Shown piece by piece: positions 16,939-25,338 of a DNA stretch of 64,000 nucleotides (positions within the stretch are counted from its first letter, which is position 1; every line of letters starts with the position of its first letter). Source of the stretch: CAVTPU01 sp963736695 (GTDB taxonomy: Bacteria > Actinomycetota > Actinomycetes > Mycobacteriales > Micromonosporaceae); the NCBI GenBank assembly GCA_963736695.1, contig CAVTPU010000001.1, forward strand, positions 1,178,001-1,242,000, read 5' to 3'. The notes beneath the pieces were generated by a model that was given only the letters and a program-made list of their open reading frames with translations, made no database searches and was not told where the DNA came from. The position numbers and the translations under genes were made by a program.

Positions 16939-18374
16939 CTCACGTTGCCTTCCTGCAGATCCGTGGGCGCGGCGAGCCGGCCGACGATGGCGGTCGCTGC
17001 GGCGACCGGTGGCGAGACAAGGTGGGTTCGGCCGCCTCGGCCTTGCCGGCCCTCAAAGTTGCGATTGGAGGTCGACGCGCTGCGCTGACCGGGAGCGAGA
17101 GTGTCCGGATTCATGCCCAGACACATGGAACAGCCGGCGAAGCGCCACTGCGCTCCGGCCGAGGTGAAGACCTCGTCGAGTCCTTCGGCCTCGGCGGCGG
17201 CCCGCACCCGGGCCGATCCCGGCACCACCAACATGCGCACGTTCTCCGCAACCCGCCGGCCCCGCAACACCTCGGCGGCGGCCCGCAGATCCTCGAGCCG
17301 ACCGTTGGTGCACGACCCGACGAAGACCACGTCGATCGCGACGTCGCGCAGTCGGGTTCCGGGCGCGAGGTCCATATAGGCCAGCGCGCTGCGGGCCGCC
17401 GACGCGGCGTCGGCGTCGGCGAAGTCCGCCGGATCGGGGACGACCGAGTCGAGCGGCACCCCCTGCGCCGGGTTGGTGCCCCATGTGACGAATGGGCTTA
17501 CCGCGCTCGCGTCGATGACTATCTCGGTGTCGAACACGGCCTCTGGATCGCTGCGCAGCGTGCGCCAGTGCGCGACCGCCTCGTCCCACGCCGCGCCCTT
17601 CGGGGCAGCCTGGCGCCCGCGCAGATATTCGAATGTGGTCTCGTCCGGCGCGATGAGACCGGCTTTCGCACCCCACTCGATGGACATATTCGAGATGGTC
17701 ATCCGCCCTTCCATCGATAGTCGGGTGATGACGGGCCCGCGATATTCCACGATGTGTCCCACACCGGCGCCGGTGCCGACCTGGCTGATGAGCGCGAGAA
17801 TGAGGTCCTTGGCCGTCGCGCCCGGTGGCAAGTCGCCGGTGACGGTGACCGCCATGGTGCGGGGCCGCACCTGCGGCAGCGTCTGGGTGGCGAGCACATG
17901 CTCGACTTCGCTGGTGCCGATGCCGAAGGCGAGCGCACCGAACGCGCCGTGTGTGGCGGTGTGCGAGTCACCGCAGACGATCGTCATGCCAGGTTGGGTC
18001 ACCCCGAGCTGCGGTCCGATCACGTGCACGATGCCCTGGTCGGGGTCGCCGAGGCGGTGGAGCGTGACACCGAACTCCGCAGCGTTGCCGCGCAGCGTCT
18101 CGATCTGTGTGCGCGACACCGGATCCGCGATGGTCACGAGGTTGTCGGTCGGCGTGTTGTGGTCCTCGGTCGCGAGTGTCAGGTCGGGGCGGCGGACCCG
18201 GCGCCCCGACTGCCGCAGTCCGTCGAAGGCCTGTGGGCTTGTCACCTCATGGATCAGGTGCAGATCGATATAGAGAAGATCGGGTTCCTCAGGGGCGGAG
18301 CGCACCACGTGTGCGTCCCAGATCTTCTCCGCGAGTGTGCGCGGAACGGCCGATGCGTCGGTGTCTCCCACCAT
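16935..18374 (-). CDS. leuC: 3-isopropylmalate dehydratase large subunit
   Basis: Aconitase-type subunit carrying the [4Fe-4S] cluster. The 479-residue product shows CGDSHTATHGAFGALAFG, VFVGSCTNGRLEDL and CSMCLGMNPD, which together supply the three cluster cysteines. Start ATG 18374 has AGGA eight bases upstream. It is divergent from the ndgR regulator with only 49 bp between starts, so regulator and promoter sites must overlap closely there. Confidence 0.96.
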   Translation of the reverse strand: MVGDTDASAVPRTLAEKIWDAHVVRSAPEEPDLLYIDLHLIHEVTSPQAFDGLRQSGRRVRRPDLTLATEDHNTPTDNLVTIADPVSRTQIETLRGNAAEFGVTLHRLGDPDQGIVHVIGPQLGVTQPGMTIVCGDSHTATHGAFGALAFGIGTSEVEHVLATQTLPQVRPRTMAVTVTGDLPPGATAKDLILALISQVGTGAGVGHIVEYRGPVITRLSMEGRMTISNMSIEWGAKAGLIAPDETTFEYLRGRQAAPKGAAWDEAVAHWRTLRSDPEAVFDTEIVIDASAVSPFVTWGTNPAQGVPLDSVVPDPADFADADAASAARSALAYMDLAPGTRLRDVAIDVVFVGSCTNGRLEDLRAAAEVLRGRRVAENVRMLVVPGSARVRAAAEAEGLDEVFTSAGAQWRFAGCSMCLGMNPDTLAPGQRSASTSNRNFEGRQGRGGRTHLVSPPVAAATAIVGRLAAPTDLQEGNVR

Positions 18375-18380
18375 CTGGAC
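18366..18380 (-). promoter_or_regulatory. Candidate NdgR-type operator at the leuC start
   Basis: TCCCACCATCTGGAC (plus strand) overlaps the leuC start codon. It matches 13 of 15 bases with a site upstream of leuB and shares the TCCCAC core with sites before ilvB and cimA. Proposed from recurrence only. Confidence 0.35.
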
Positions 18381-18400
18381 ATCCTAAAGTTTGGGAGGTA

Positions 18401-18421
18401 TGTTTCAGCTTGTGGGAAACA
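18401..18421 (+). promoter_or_regulatory. Inverted repeat before ndgR, possible autoregulatory site
   Basis: TGTTTC and GAAACA form a perfect 6-bp inverted repeat separated by 9 bp, immediately before the chosen ndgR start. IclR-family regulators bind short palindromes near their own promoters; the assignment is inference. Confidence 0.35.
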
Positions 18422-18423
18422 GT

Positions 18424-19110
18424 ATGAGTGGCGTCGGCGTCCTCGACAAGGCTGTTGTGATCCTCAGCGCATGCGTCGACGGAGCGAGCCTCGCCGAACT
18501 GGTCGAGCGAACGAAGCTTCCGAGGGCTACCGCGCACCGGCTCGCGCAGGCCCTGGAACTGCACCGCCTGCTGGTGCGTGACGCGCAAGGCCGGTGGCGG
18601 CCCGGACCTCGCCTCGCCGAACTCGCCAACGCCGCACCCGACGTGCTGCTCTCGGCCGCCGCGCCGATCCTCACCGCACTGCGCGACGCCACCGGGGAGA
18701 GCGCCCAGCTCTATCTGCGTCGGTCCGACGAGCGAGTCTGCGTCGCCGTCGCCGAACGCAGCAGCGGCCTGCGGGACACCGTTCCGGTCGGCACGGTGAT
18801 GTCGATGGTCGCCGGCTCCGGCGCGCAGGTCCTGCTCGCCTGGGAGCCGCCGGAGGCCGTCATGCCGCTGCTGCCGCGGTGCAAGTTCACCGGCCGCACC
18901 CTGGCCGAGGTTCGCCGTCGCGGGTGGTCCCAGAGCGTCGCTGAGCGAGAGGCCGGGGTGGCGAGCGTGTCGGCACCCGTCCGGGACCGGACCGGCCGGG
19001 TGATCGCCGCGATCAGCATCTCCGGTCCGATCGAACGCCTTGGCCGCCGCCCCGGCGACCGGCACGCGATGGCGGTGGTGCGGGCCGGGCAACGCCTCTC
19101 CGGCCTCTGA
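18424..19110 (+). CDS. ndgR: IclR family regulator of amino acid biosynthesis, NdgR/LtbR-like
   Basis: A 228-residue IclR protein with an N-terminal winged helix (SLAELVERTKLPRATAHRLA) and a C-terminal effector domain (SGLRDTVPVG, REAGVASVSAPV, AAISISGPIERLG). It closely resembles Streptomyces NdgR and mycobacterial Rv2989/LtbR as I remember them, which control leuCD and other branched-chain genes. Start ATG 18424 gives the conserved SGVGVLDKA N-terminus; ATG 18400 and GTG 18412 are alternatives. Divergence from leuCD supports the role. Confidence 0.88.
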   Translation: MSGVGVLDKAVVILSACVDGASLAELVERTKLPRATAHRLAQALELHRLLVRDAQGRWRPGPRLAELANAAPDVLLSAAAPILTALRDATGESAQLYLRRSDERVCVAVAERSSGLRDTVPVGTVMSMVAGSGAQVLLAWEPPEAVMPLLPRCKFTGRTLAEVRRRGWSQSVAEREAGVASVSAPVRDRTGRVIAAISISGPIERLGRRPGDRHAMAVVRAGQRLSGL

Positions 19111-19141
19111 GAACACAGATGGCCGCTCGACACAGCACGAC

Positions 19142-19184
19142 AAAAACGCCTGATCTCAGCCATCTATCGCTGTGATCAGGCGTT
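19142..19184 (-). terminator. Intrinsic terminator after tRNA-Glu
   Basis: On the minus strand an 11-bp perfect stem (AACGCCTGATC / GATCAGGCGTT) is followed by a T run. An inner CAGC/GCTG stem extends it. It ends the tRNA transcript and also faces the end of ndgR. Confidence 0.8.
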
Positions 19185-19193
19185 GTGCCTGTG

Positions 19194-19266
19194 TAGCCCC
19201 GACCGGATTCGAACCGGCGCCGCCGCCTTGAGAGGGCGGTGTCCTGGGCCGCTAGACGACGGGGCC
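19194..19266 (-). tRNA. tRNA-Glu (anticodon CTC)
   Basis: A 73-nt cloverleaf: acceptor GGCCCCG, D loop GTCTAGC, anticodon arm CGCCCTCTCAAGGCG with CTC, and T arm GGTTCGAATCC. The CCA end is not encoded. The first acceptor pair is G-U. It is the second gene of a two-tRNA transcript. Confidence 0.95.
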
Positions 19267-19365
19267 AGAACTTATGCGGGCTTCATGATGCCACATGACT
19301 TGCCGCGACATGAAACCAGCCGCCTCAGCTCAACCAGGATCCACATTCGCGGTGGTGAGCGTCGG

Positions 19366-19440
19366 TGGCTGGGGTACCAGGACTCGAACCTAGACTAACG
19401 GAGCCAGAATCCGTTGGGCTGCCAATTACCCCATACCCCA
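19366..19440 (-). tRNA. tRNA-Gln (anticodon CTG)
   Basis: Acceptor TGGGGTA pairs with TACCCCA; D arm, CTG anticodon in ACGGATTCTGGCTCCGT, and T arm GGTTCGAGTCC are present. Unlike the neighbouring tRNA-Glu, the 3' CCA is encoded. First gene of the two-tRNA unit. Confidence 0.95.
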
Positions 19441-19441
19441 T

Positions 19442-19458
19442 CGGCACCAGTGGTGCCG
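19442..19458 (-). repeat. 17-bp palindrome immediately upstream of tRNA-Gln
   Basis: CGGCACCAGTGGTGCCG is a perfect palindrome around a single central base, lying between the predicted promoter and the first base of the tRNA. It could be a fold in the 5' leader or a protein site. Confidence 0.5.
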
Positions 19459-19465
19459 CTCACGA

Positions 19466-19494
19466 ACTCTACCTGACCACCCCCACGATCCCAA
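19466..19494 (-). promoter_or_regulatory. Predicted promoter of the tRNA-Gln/tRNA-Glu unit
   Basis: Minus-strand TTGGGA (19494-19489) and TAGAGT (19471-19466) are separated by 17 bp, about 25 bp before the mature tRNA-Gln. Confidence 0.5.
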
Positions 19495-19522
19495 ACGGGA
19501 TATCACCGAACTGGGCTCAATC

Positions 19523-20311
19523 TCATCCCCCCAGCTCGGCGACCGAATTGACCAGGTCACCGATGCCGGAGATCCGCACGGTCACCGTGTCACCGGCCAC
19601 GAGTCGGCCCACACCCGCGGGCGTACCAGTCAAAATCACGTCGCCCGGCAGCAACGTCATCACGTGCGACACGTAGGAGACCAGCGTCACGGGGTCGAAG
19701 ACCATCTCCCCCGTACGCCCCAATTGGCGCACCTCGTCATTAACCTCACATCGCACCTCGACGTCCGCGGGATCGAAGTCTGTCACGATCCACGGCCCGA
19801 GGGGACAGAACGAGTCGAACCCCTTCGCCCGCGTCCACTGCCCGTCGGAATGCTGCAGGTCGCGCGCGGTCACGTCGTTGGCGCACGTATAGCCGAAAAT
19901 GGCGGCCGCGGCCGCCGCCCGATCGGCGCGGCGCGCACCGGGCGCGCCGATGACCACGGCGAGTTCGGCCTCGTGCTCGACGTTCGTCGACTGCGGAGGC
20001 AGGCGCACCACGTCACGCGGGCCGATCACCGACGTTGAGGGTTTGAGAAAGAGCAGTGGTTGCTCCGGCACCGCCGCGCCGTGTTCGGCCGCGTGGTCGG
20101 CATAGTTGCGCCCCACACAGACCACCTTGCTCGGCAGGATGGGCGACAGCAGCCGCACGTCGGGCACGGCCCACCGTTGGCCGGTGAATCGGATCTGACC
20201 GAAGGGATGACCCTCGACCTCGGCGACGGTCAGACCACTGGCTGCCGAACCCTGTCCCTCGATCACCCCGAACGACATCCCACCGGTGTGGGCAAATCTC
20301 GCTATACGCAC
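19523..20311 (-). CDS. Fumarylacetoacetate hydrolase family protein
   Basis: A 262-residue protein of the FAH/HpaG superfamily. The metal-binding acidic residues appear in NVEHEAELAVVIG, with KVVCVGRNYADHAAE before it and LPGDVILTGTPAGVG near the C-terminus. Members hydrolyse C-C bonds in acylpyruvates or decarboxylate oxaloacetate; the substrate here is not determined. In M. tuberculosis the homologue Rv2993c sits beside gltX, but no gltX is present here. Confidence 0.88.
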   Translation of the reverse strand: MRIARFAHTGGMSFGVIEGQGSAASGLTVAEVEGHPFGQIRFTGQRWAVPDVRLLSPILPSKVVCVGRNYADHAAEHGAAVPEQPLLFLKPSTSVIGPRDVVRLPPQSTNVEHEAELAVVIGAPGARRADRAAAAAAIFGYTCANDVTARDLQHSDGQWTRAKGFDSFCPLGPWIVTDFDPADVEVRCEVNDEVRQLGRTGEMVFDPVTLVSYVSHVMTLLPGDVILTGTPAGVGRLVAGDTVTVRISGIGDLVNSVAELGG

Positions 20312-20381
20312 GGTGCCAATTTAAGGCAGGCGCGGCAGCCGACCGGCGACGGGGCATCCCCGCCGCCATGTCCGAACGTCG

Positions 20382-21284
20382 TCAGGTCCGTGCGGAATCG
20401 ATCCGCAATGCCGCCTCACAGTGCCCGATGAGTGCTCGACGCAGCCCGGCGGCGCGGCTCGCGAAGGCACGCTGGGCACGGGCATAGTCCGCGCGGCCCT
20501 CGGCCGTCTCCACCGGGATGGACCGCAGCCCGACCGTGGTCAGGTCATAGGGGCTGGACCGGATGTCGAGAACGCGAATGTCGCGGGCCAGCTCGAAACA
20601 GTCAACGACGAACTCGCTCGGCACCAGCGGAGACACCTTATATGCCCAACGGTAGATATCCATGTTGGCGTGCAGACAACCGGGCTGCTCGTGATCGTGC
20701 TGGGTCTCCCGAGTCGGCCGCACGAGATTGAGTGGGCGGGCCGCCGGCGTGAAGAAGCGGTAGGCGTCGAAGTGCGTGCAGCGCACGGCGGCGCCGTCGA
20801 CGACGGCGGCGGTGCCTGTCACGCCGAGACGCAACGGCAGCATGTGGTGCCGGGTCTCCTGCTCATCCTGCCGATAGACCATCGCCCACTCATGAATGCC
20901 GAAACAGCCGAAGGACGGCTCCCGATCGGCGGTGGCGGTCAACAACCGGAGAATCCACTCCACCGACTCCCGTCGTCTCGACACGATCCCCGCGGCGTCG
21001 AGACGCACAGCCCCGTCGCCGTCAACCACATAGGACGAACCGAACTCGTCGCGCTCGGCGTCGGCGAGGAGAATTCCGGGGCCGGGGTGCCAGCGACGCA
21101 GCTGCGCCGGACGATAGTGGTAATAGGTGAACAGAAACTCCTCTATGGAGTCGCGGCCGGCACGACCGTGGACGCGACGCCGTTCCCGGTGATCGGCGAG
21201 CAACGCGTCGACCCGCTCGTGATGCGCCGCTCGTCGCGCCCGCCATCGCGACGCCGGCAACACAGTCGAGGTCATGCCGAGCAT
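20382..21284 (-). CDS. Conserved actinobacterial protein, often labelled 3-methyladenine DNA glycosylase
   Basis: A protein of about 300 residues with the N-terminal pattern WRARRAAHHERVDALLADH, then FLFTYYHYRPAQLRRWHPGPG, and a central HANMDIYRWAYKVSPLVPSE. I recall this family being annotated in Streptomyces as 3-methyladenine DNA glycosylase, but I see no helix-hairpin-helix or AlkA-type catalytic motif, so that label should not be trusted. It contains no signal peptide or membrane span. The start is uncertain (ATG 21284 or 21275). Divergent from the phosphatase-like gene next to it. Confidence 0.55.
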   Translation of the reverse strand: MLGMTSTVLPASRWRARRAAHHERVDALLADHRERRRVHGRAGRDSIEEFLFTYYHYRPAQLRRWHPGPGILLADAERDEFGSSYVVDGDGAVRLDAAGIVSRRRESVEWILRLLTATADREPSFGCFGIHEWAMVYRQDEQETRHHMLPLRLGVTGTAAVVDGAAVRCTHFDAYRFFTPAARPLNLVRPTRETQHDHEQPGCLHANMDIYRWAYKVSPLVPSEFVVDCFELARDIRVLDIRSSPYDLTTVGLRSIPVETAEGRADYARAQRAFASRAAGLRRALIGHCEAALRIDSART

Positions 21285-21346
21285 GGTAACGCCGAGCGGC
21301 GATGAGAGGCCGCGGCGGTGGGGAGGCGGTCGGATAGAGTTCGCGA

Positions 21347-22360
21347 ATGCCCCCAACGACCGAGACGGCACCACACCCGACCACTCGGGCACGCACGGTG
21401 TGGACCTATGTGATCACCGCGTGTTGGTGGGCGGCGGCGGGCCTCATGCTGTTGTGGGCGGCGTCCCGATGGGCGGGTTGGGAGCGAGGCGAACTATTCG
21501 TGCCGTTGACGGCGTTCACGCCGTACGTGGCAGGGGTTTCGGTTGTCGTGGTCGCGGCCGCGCTGCTGCGACGCCGCTGGCGGGTCGCCGTCGCCGCCGG
21601 GCTCGCCTGCGCCGCGCTGGTCGTGGCGGTCGCGCCCCGGGCCGTCGGATCACCGTCGACGATGGACGGTGTGACGGTGCGGGTGATGTCGGCGAACCTG
21701 CTCGCGGGCGGGGCCGACCCCGCCACGATCGTCGCGCTGGTTCGCGAAAACAACGTGGACGTGCTCGCTCTTCAGGAGTTCACGCCGGAGGCCGAGCGCC
21801 GCCTGGCCGACGCGGGCTTGGACCAGATTCTCGGGTACGGGTCGCGTCACGCGGTGCCGGGTGTGGGCGGATCGGCGGTCTACACGAGGTTTCCGGCTCA
21901 CGAGGCTGGAGTGCGGGAGAATCCCTACTACTTCACCCAGGTGCGCGTGCGGGTCCAAGCACCGGGTGCGAACGAGTTCTGGGTGGAGTCGGTGCATCCG
22001 CCCGCGCCGACCCCCGGCGCGGTCGCGGGGTGGCACAAAGGGCTGCGCAACCAGCCCACCGCCGACCCCGCCGGGCCGCCCCGCGTGCTGATCGGCGACT
22101 TCAACGCGACCCTCGACCACACCGAGCTGCGACGTGTGCTCGACTCCGGTTATCGCGACGCCGCCGACTTGGTCGGCGCGGGACTGGTTCCCACGTGGCC
22201 GTACTTCGGCAAAAAGGCTTCGGCCGTGCCGAAAGTCACGATCGACCACGTGCTCGTCGATCCCCGGATCGGGGTCACCGACTTCACCGCGACGACGGTG
22301 CCAGCCTCCGACCACCGCGCGATCATCGCGACGCTGCTGCTGCCGAAGGCGGCCCGCTGA
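21347..22360 (+). CDS. Membrane-anchored endonuclease/exonuclease/phosphatase family protein
   Basis: A 337-residue protein with three predicted membrane helices (about residues 18-42, 50-70, 80-98) followed by an EEP catalytic domain. The catalytic pattern is visible: NLLAGG, LALQEFT (metal-binding Glu), GDFNATLDH and the final SDHRAI. It probably acts outside the cytoplasmic membrane on phosphoesters or DNA. Its 3' end overlaps the converging cimA gene by 38 bp. Confidence 0.85.
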   Translation: MPPTTETAPHPTTRARTVWTYVITACWWAAAGLMLLWAASRWAGWERGELFVPLTAFTPYVAGVSVVVVAAALLRRRWRVAVAAGLACAALVVAVAPRAVGSPSTMDGVTVRVMSANLLAGGADPATIVALVRENNVDVLALQEFTPEAERRLADAGLDQILGYGSRHAVPGVGGSAVYTRFPAHEAGVRENPYYFTQVRVRVQAPGANEFWVESVHPPAPTPGAVAGWHKGLRNQPTADPAGPPRVLIGDFNATLDHTELRRVLDSGYRDAADLVGAGLVPTWPYFGKKASAVPKVTIDHVLVDPRIGVTDFTATTVPASDHRAIIATLLLPKAAR

Positions 22361-23993
22361 CCCGCCCACCGGGCTCTGACTGCGTCGGCCCGTCGGCGTC
22401 GACCCGCGACAACCCATAGGCGAGCGCGTCGACGAGCGCCCGCCAGCTCGCCTCGACGACATTCTCATGCACCCCGACCGTGACCCAGTCGCGGCCGTCA
22501 TCCCCCCGTGTCTCCACCAACACCCGCGTCACCGCGCCCGTGCCGTGTGTCCCTTCGAGAATGCGCACCTTATAGTCGGCCAGCTCAAACCGGGACAGCG
22601 TGGGAAAGTGCCTCGACAGCGCGCTGCGCAGCGCCTCGTCGAGGGCGTTGACGGGACCGTTACCTTCCGCGGCGGCGATGATCCGTTCGCCCCGAACCCG
22701 AACCTTCACGGTGGCTTCGGAGACGACGGAGCCGTCTTCGCGGTGTTCCACGATGACCCGATAGGACTCCAGGGTGAAGGGCACGGTGAGCTCGCCGAGT
22801 TCGCCCCGCACGAGCAGAGCGAATGAGGCGTCGGCCGCCTCGAAGCTCCATCCGGCCGCTTCGAGATCCTTGACGCGGGTGGTCACCCGAGTCAGGGTCT
22901 CGGGTTGACCGGTCAGGTCGAGACCCAGCTCACGTGACTTGAGCTCGATCGAAGCCCGGCCCGCCATCTCGGTGACGAGGATCTTCATGTCGTTGCCGAC
23001 GACGGCCGGATCGATGTGGTTATAGAGCGCCGGATCAACCTTGATTGCGCTGGCGTGCAGCCCGGCCTTGTGGGCGAAGGCGGCGGCACCGACATAGGGC
23101 TGATGGGTGTCGGGCGCGAGGTTAGCGATCTCGGCGATGGCGTGGGAGACCCGCACCATCTGGTCGAGTCCGCCGTCGGGCAGCACCGGCAGGCCGAGTT
23201 TGAGCTGCAGGTTGGCGATGGTGGCGAAGAGGTCGGCGTTGCCGGGACGCTCGCCATAACCATTGGCGGTGCATTGAAAGTGGCGCACCCCGGCCTCGAC
23301 CGCCGCGACGGTGTTCGCGACGGCGCAGGAGGTGTCGTTCTGGCAGTGAATGCCCAAGCCGCGCACCGCCGTCTCCGGGTCGATGCTCAGGCGAGCGGAC
23401 AGCCGGGCGGCCACGTCGGCGACGGCCCGGGTGATCATCGACGGGAGCATTCCGCCGTTGGTGTCACACATCACGGCGACCTCGGCCCCGGCCTCCACTG
23501 CCGTCGCCACGACCGCCGTGGCATAGTCGGGGTCGAACCGTAGGCCATCGAAAAAATGCTCGCAGTCGATAAACACCCGTCGACCGTGGGCGCGGAACAG
23601 TTCGACGCTGTCGCGTACCATCGCGAGGTTCTCCTCGGCGCTCGTCCGCAACGCCCGCACCACGTGCCGCAGGTCCGACTTCGCCACCAGGCACACCACC
23701 GGTGTCTGCGCGTCGAGCAACGCCTGGATCTGTGGATCGTCGGCTGCGGCGAGGTCGGCCCGGCGGGTAGCGCCGAAGGCGACGAGGCTGGCGTGGCGCA
23801 GCGTGAGGTCGGTGCGCGCCCGCCGAAAGAATTCGGTGTCCTTGGGCATCGCGCCGGGCCAGCCGCCTTCGATGAAGCCGACCCCGAGTTCGTCGAGCAG
23901 CCGGGCGATCGCGAGCTTGTCCACCACGGAATAGGTGAGGCCCTCCCGCTGCGCTCCGTCCCGCAGGGTGGTGTCGAAGACCTGAAACGTCAC
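22323..23993 (-). CDS. cimA: Citramalate synthase
   Basis: Condenses acetyl-CoA and pyruvate to (R)-citramalate, making 2-ketobutyrate for isoleucine without threonine. The 556-residue protein opens with the FDTTLRDGAQREG motif, has MCDTNGG and the HCQNDTSCAVAN metal site in the TIM barrel, and ends in a LeuA-type regulatory domain. GTG 23993 (V-T-F-Q-V-F-D) is chosen because AGGA lies upstream; a TTG 30 bp earlier falls in the terminator tail. LeuA2-type isopropylmalate synthase is the alternative, but the Ile-rich leader upstream favours CimA. Confidence 0.9.
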   Translation of the reverse strand: MTFQVFDTTLRDGAQREGLTYSVVDKLAIARLLDELGVGFIEGGWPGAMPKDTEFFRRARTDLTLRHASLVAFGATRRADLAAADDPQIQALLDAQTPVVCLVAKSDLRHVVRALRTSAEENLAMVRDSVELFRAHGRRVFIDCEHFFDGLRFDPDYATAVVATAVEAGAEVAVMCDTNGGMLPSMITRAVADVAARLSARLSIDPETAVRGLGIHCQNDTSCAVANTVAAVEAGVRHFQCTANGYGERPGNADLFATIANLQLKLGLPVLPDGGLDQMVRVSHAIAEIANLAPDTHQPYVGAAAFAHKAGLHASAIKVDPALYNHIDPAVVGNDMKILVTEMAGRASIELKSRELGLDLTGQPETLTRVTTRVKDLEAAGWSFEAADASFALLVRGELGELTVPFTLESYRVIVEHREDGSVVSEATVKVRVRGERIIAAAEGNGPVNALDEALRSALSRHFPTLSRFELADYKVRILEGTHGTGAVTRVLVETRGDDGRDWVTVGVHENVVEASWRALVDALAYGLSRVDADGPTQSEPGGRVSGPPSAAAASR

Positions 23994-24021
23994 GGCTGTC
24001 CTACTTTCCGGATGTGGAAAC

Positions 24022-24083
24022 AAAAAGACCCCCTGCTCAGGCAGGAGGTCGGCGCGCGCAGCTCAGTGCCGGCCGCGCGCGCT
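24022..24083 (-). terminator. cimA attenuator: hairpin plus intrinsic terminator
   Basis: On the minus strand the leader stop codon runs into a GC-rich hairpin (GCGCGCG / CGCGCGC), then a 10-bp stem GACCTCCTGC / GCAGGGGGTC with a CTGA loop and a TTTTT tract, ending 29 bases before the cimA GTG. Stem, loop and U run are those of a strong intrinsic terminator placed before the gene it would silence. Confidence 0.85.
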
Positions 24084-24117
24084 AGATGATAATGATCGAG
24101 ACGTTATCCCTGGTCAC
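24082..24117 (-). CDS. cimA leader peptide, isoleucine-rich (MTRDNVSIIII)
   Basis: Eleven codons starting with GTG and ending TAG: M-T-R-D-N-V-S-I-I-I-I. Four consecutive Ile codons (ATC ATT ATC ATC) precede the stop, which touches the first attenuator hairpin. This is the classic layout of ribosome-mediated attenuation: lack of charged tRNA-Ile stalls the ribosome and should prevent terminator formation. Ribosome site is weak, and there is no in-frame upstream start. Ile control matches the product pathway of CimA. Confidence 0.82.
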   Translation of the reverse strand: MTRDNVSIIII

Positions 24118-24222
24118 GGATCCGAGTCTGGCACGCCGTTCCGGCAGGTGACACTATCTTCCCACATAGCGGAATCCCGACCCCGTCCGCTTGGCGGCCT
24201 TGGGCGGATGCCAGCCGCGTCG

Positions 24223-25338
24223 TCACAAGATCCGAGAGATCCACCCGTACGGGTCGTCCGCCCGCCCACGCTGAATGTCCACAAGCGACTCGCGCAGCCG
24301 CGTGGTGATCGGCCCCGTGCCGCCATCGCCGATCACGAACTCGCCGCCGCTGCTGCGAACCTCGCCGATCGGGGTGATGACCGCGGCGGTGCCGCACGCG
24401 AACGCCTCGGTCAGCCGGCCGGCACGAGCGTCGTCGCGCCACCGGTCGATGCTGATCGGCTCCTCGCGCACCGCGCGCCCGCCGGCCCGAGCCAGAGTGA
24501 TCACCGAGTCGCGGGTGATGCCGGGCAGGATGCTGCCCGTGAGCGGAGGAGTGACAAGTGAGCCGTCGGCATAGACGAAGAAGACGTTCATGCCGCCCAT
24601 CTCGTCGACGTCACGCCGGTTGACCGCGTCGAGAAAGACCACCTGATCGCAACCGTGCTCCGAGGCCTCCGCCTGCGCGACGAGACTCGCGGCGTAGTTG
24701 CCGCCGCACTTCGCCGCCCCGGTGCCGCCTGGCGCCGCTCGGGTGTAATCGGTGGAGATCCACACCGTCACGGGACGGACCCCGCCGCTGAAATACGAGC
24801 CGACCGGCGAAGCGATCAGAACATAGAGATATTCCGATGACGGCTTGACGCCGAGAAAAACCTGACTCGCGAACATGAACGGACGCAGATAGAGCGACCC
24901 CTCGGGATCGGTCGGCACCCAGTCGCGGTCGACGTCGACGAGTCGTTGGATCGACCGGAGAAAGAGGTCTTCCGGCAGCGGCGCCATGGCGAGTCGGCGC
25001 GCCGACCCGCTAAACCGCCGGGCGTTGGCGTCGGCCCGAAACAGAGTGACGCCGCCATCGGTCGCGCGATAGGCTTTGAGCCCCTCGAAGATCTCCTGGG
25101 CGTAGTGCAGCACAGCAGTCGCCGGATCCATCGGAATCGGCGCCCGGGCGTGCAATCGCGCGTCGAACCACCCCTTCTCGTCGGAGTAGCGGATCGTCAC
25201 CATGTGGTCGGTGAAGACCCGCCCGAATCCGGGGTTGGCCATCAGTGCGGTCCGGTCCTCGACGGAGGTCGGACTCGCCGTCGGGCAGATCTCGAAGTCC
25301 AGGGCCTCGGTGCGGCTCACAGGTTTCACCACCGTCAT
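24223..25338 (-). CDS. ilvE: Branched-chain amino acid aminotransferase
   Basis: Catalyses the final transamination to Leu, Ile and Val. The 371-residue fold-type IV PLP enzyme shows YAQEIFEGLKAYR near residue 85, GGNYAASLVAQ with the residues after the PLP lysine (AAKCGGNYAAS), and EAFACGTAAVITPIG near the end. ATG 25338 is preceded by AAGGAG and is preferred over the longer frame. The gene lies 200 bp after leuB and ends about 105 bp before the cimA leader. Confidence 0.95.
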   Translation of the reverse strand: MTVVKPVSRTEALDFEICPTASPTSVEDRTALMANPGFGRVFTDHMVTIRYSDEKGWFDARLHARAPIPMDPATAVLHYAQEIFEGLKAYRATDGGVTLFRADANARRFSGSARRLAMAPLPEDLFLRSIQRLVDVDRDWVPTDPEGSLYLRPFMFASQVFLGVKPSSEYLYVLIASPVGSYFSGGVRPVTVWISTDYTRAAPGGTGAAKCGGNYAASLVAQAEASEHGCDQVVFLDAVNRRDVDEMGGMNVFFVYADGSLVTPPLTGSILPGITRDSVITLARAGGRAVREEPISIDRWRDDARAGRLTEAFACGTAAVITPIGEVRSSGGEFVIGDGGTGPITTRLRESLVDIQRGRADDPYGWISRIL

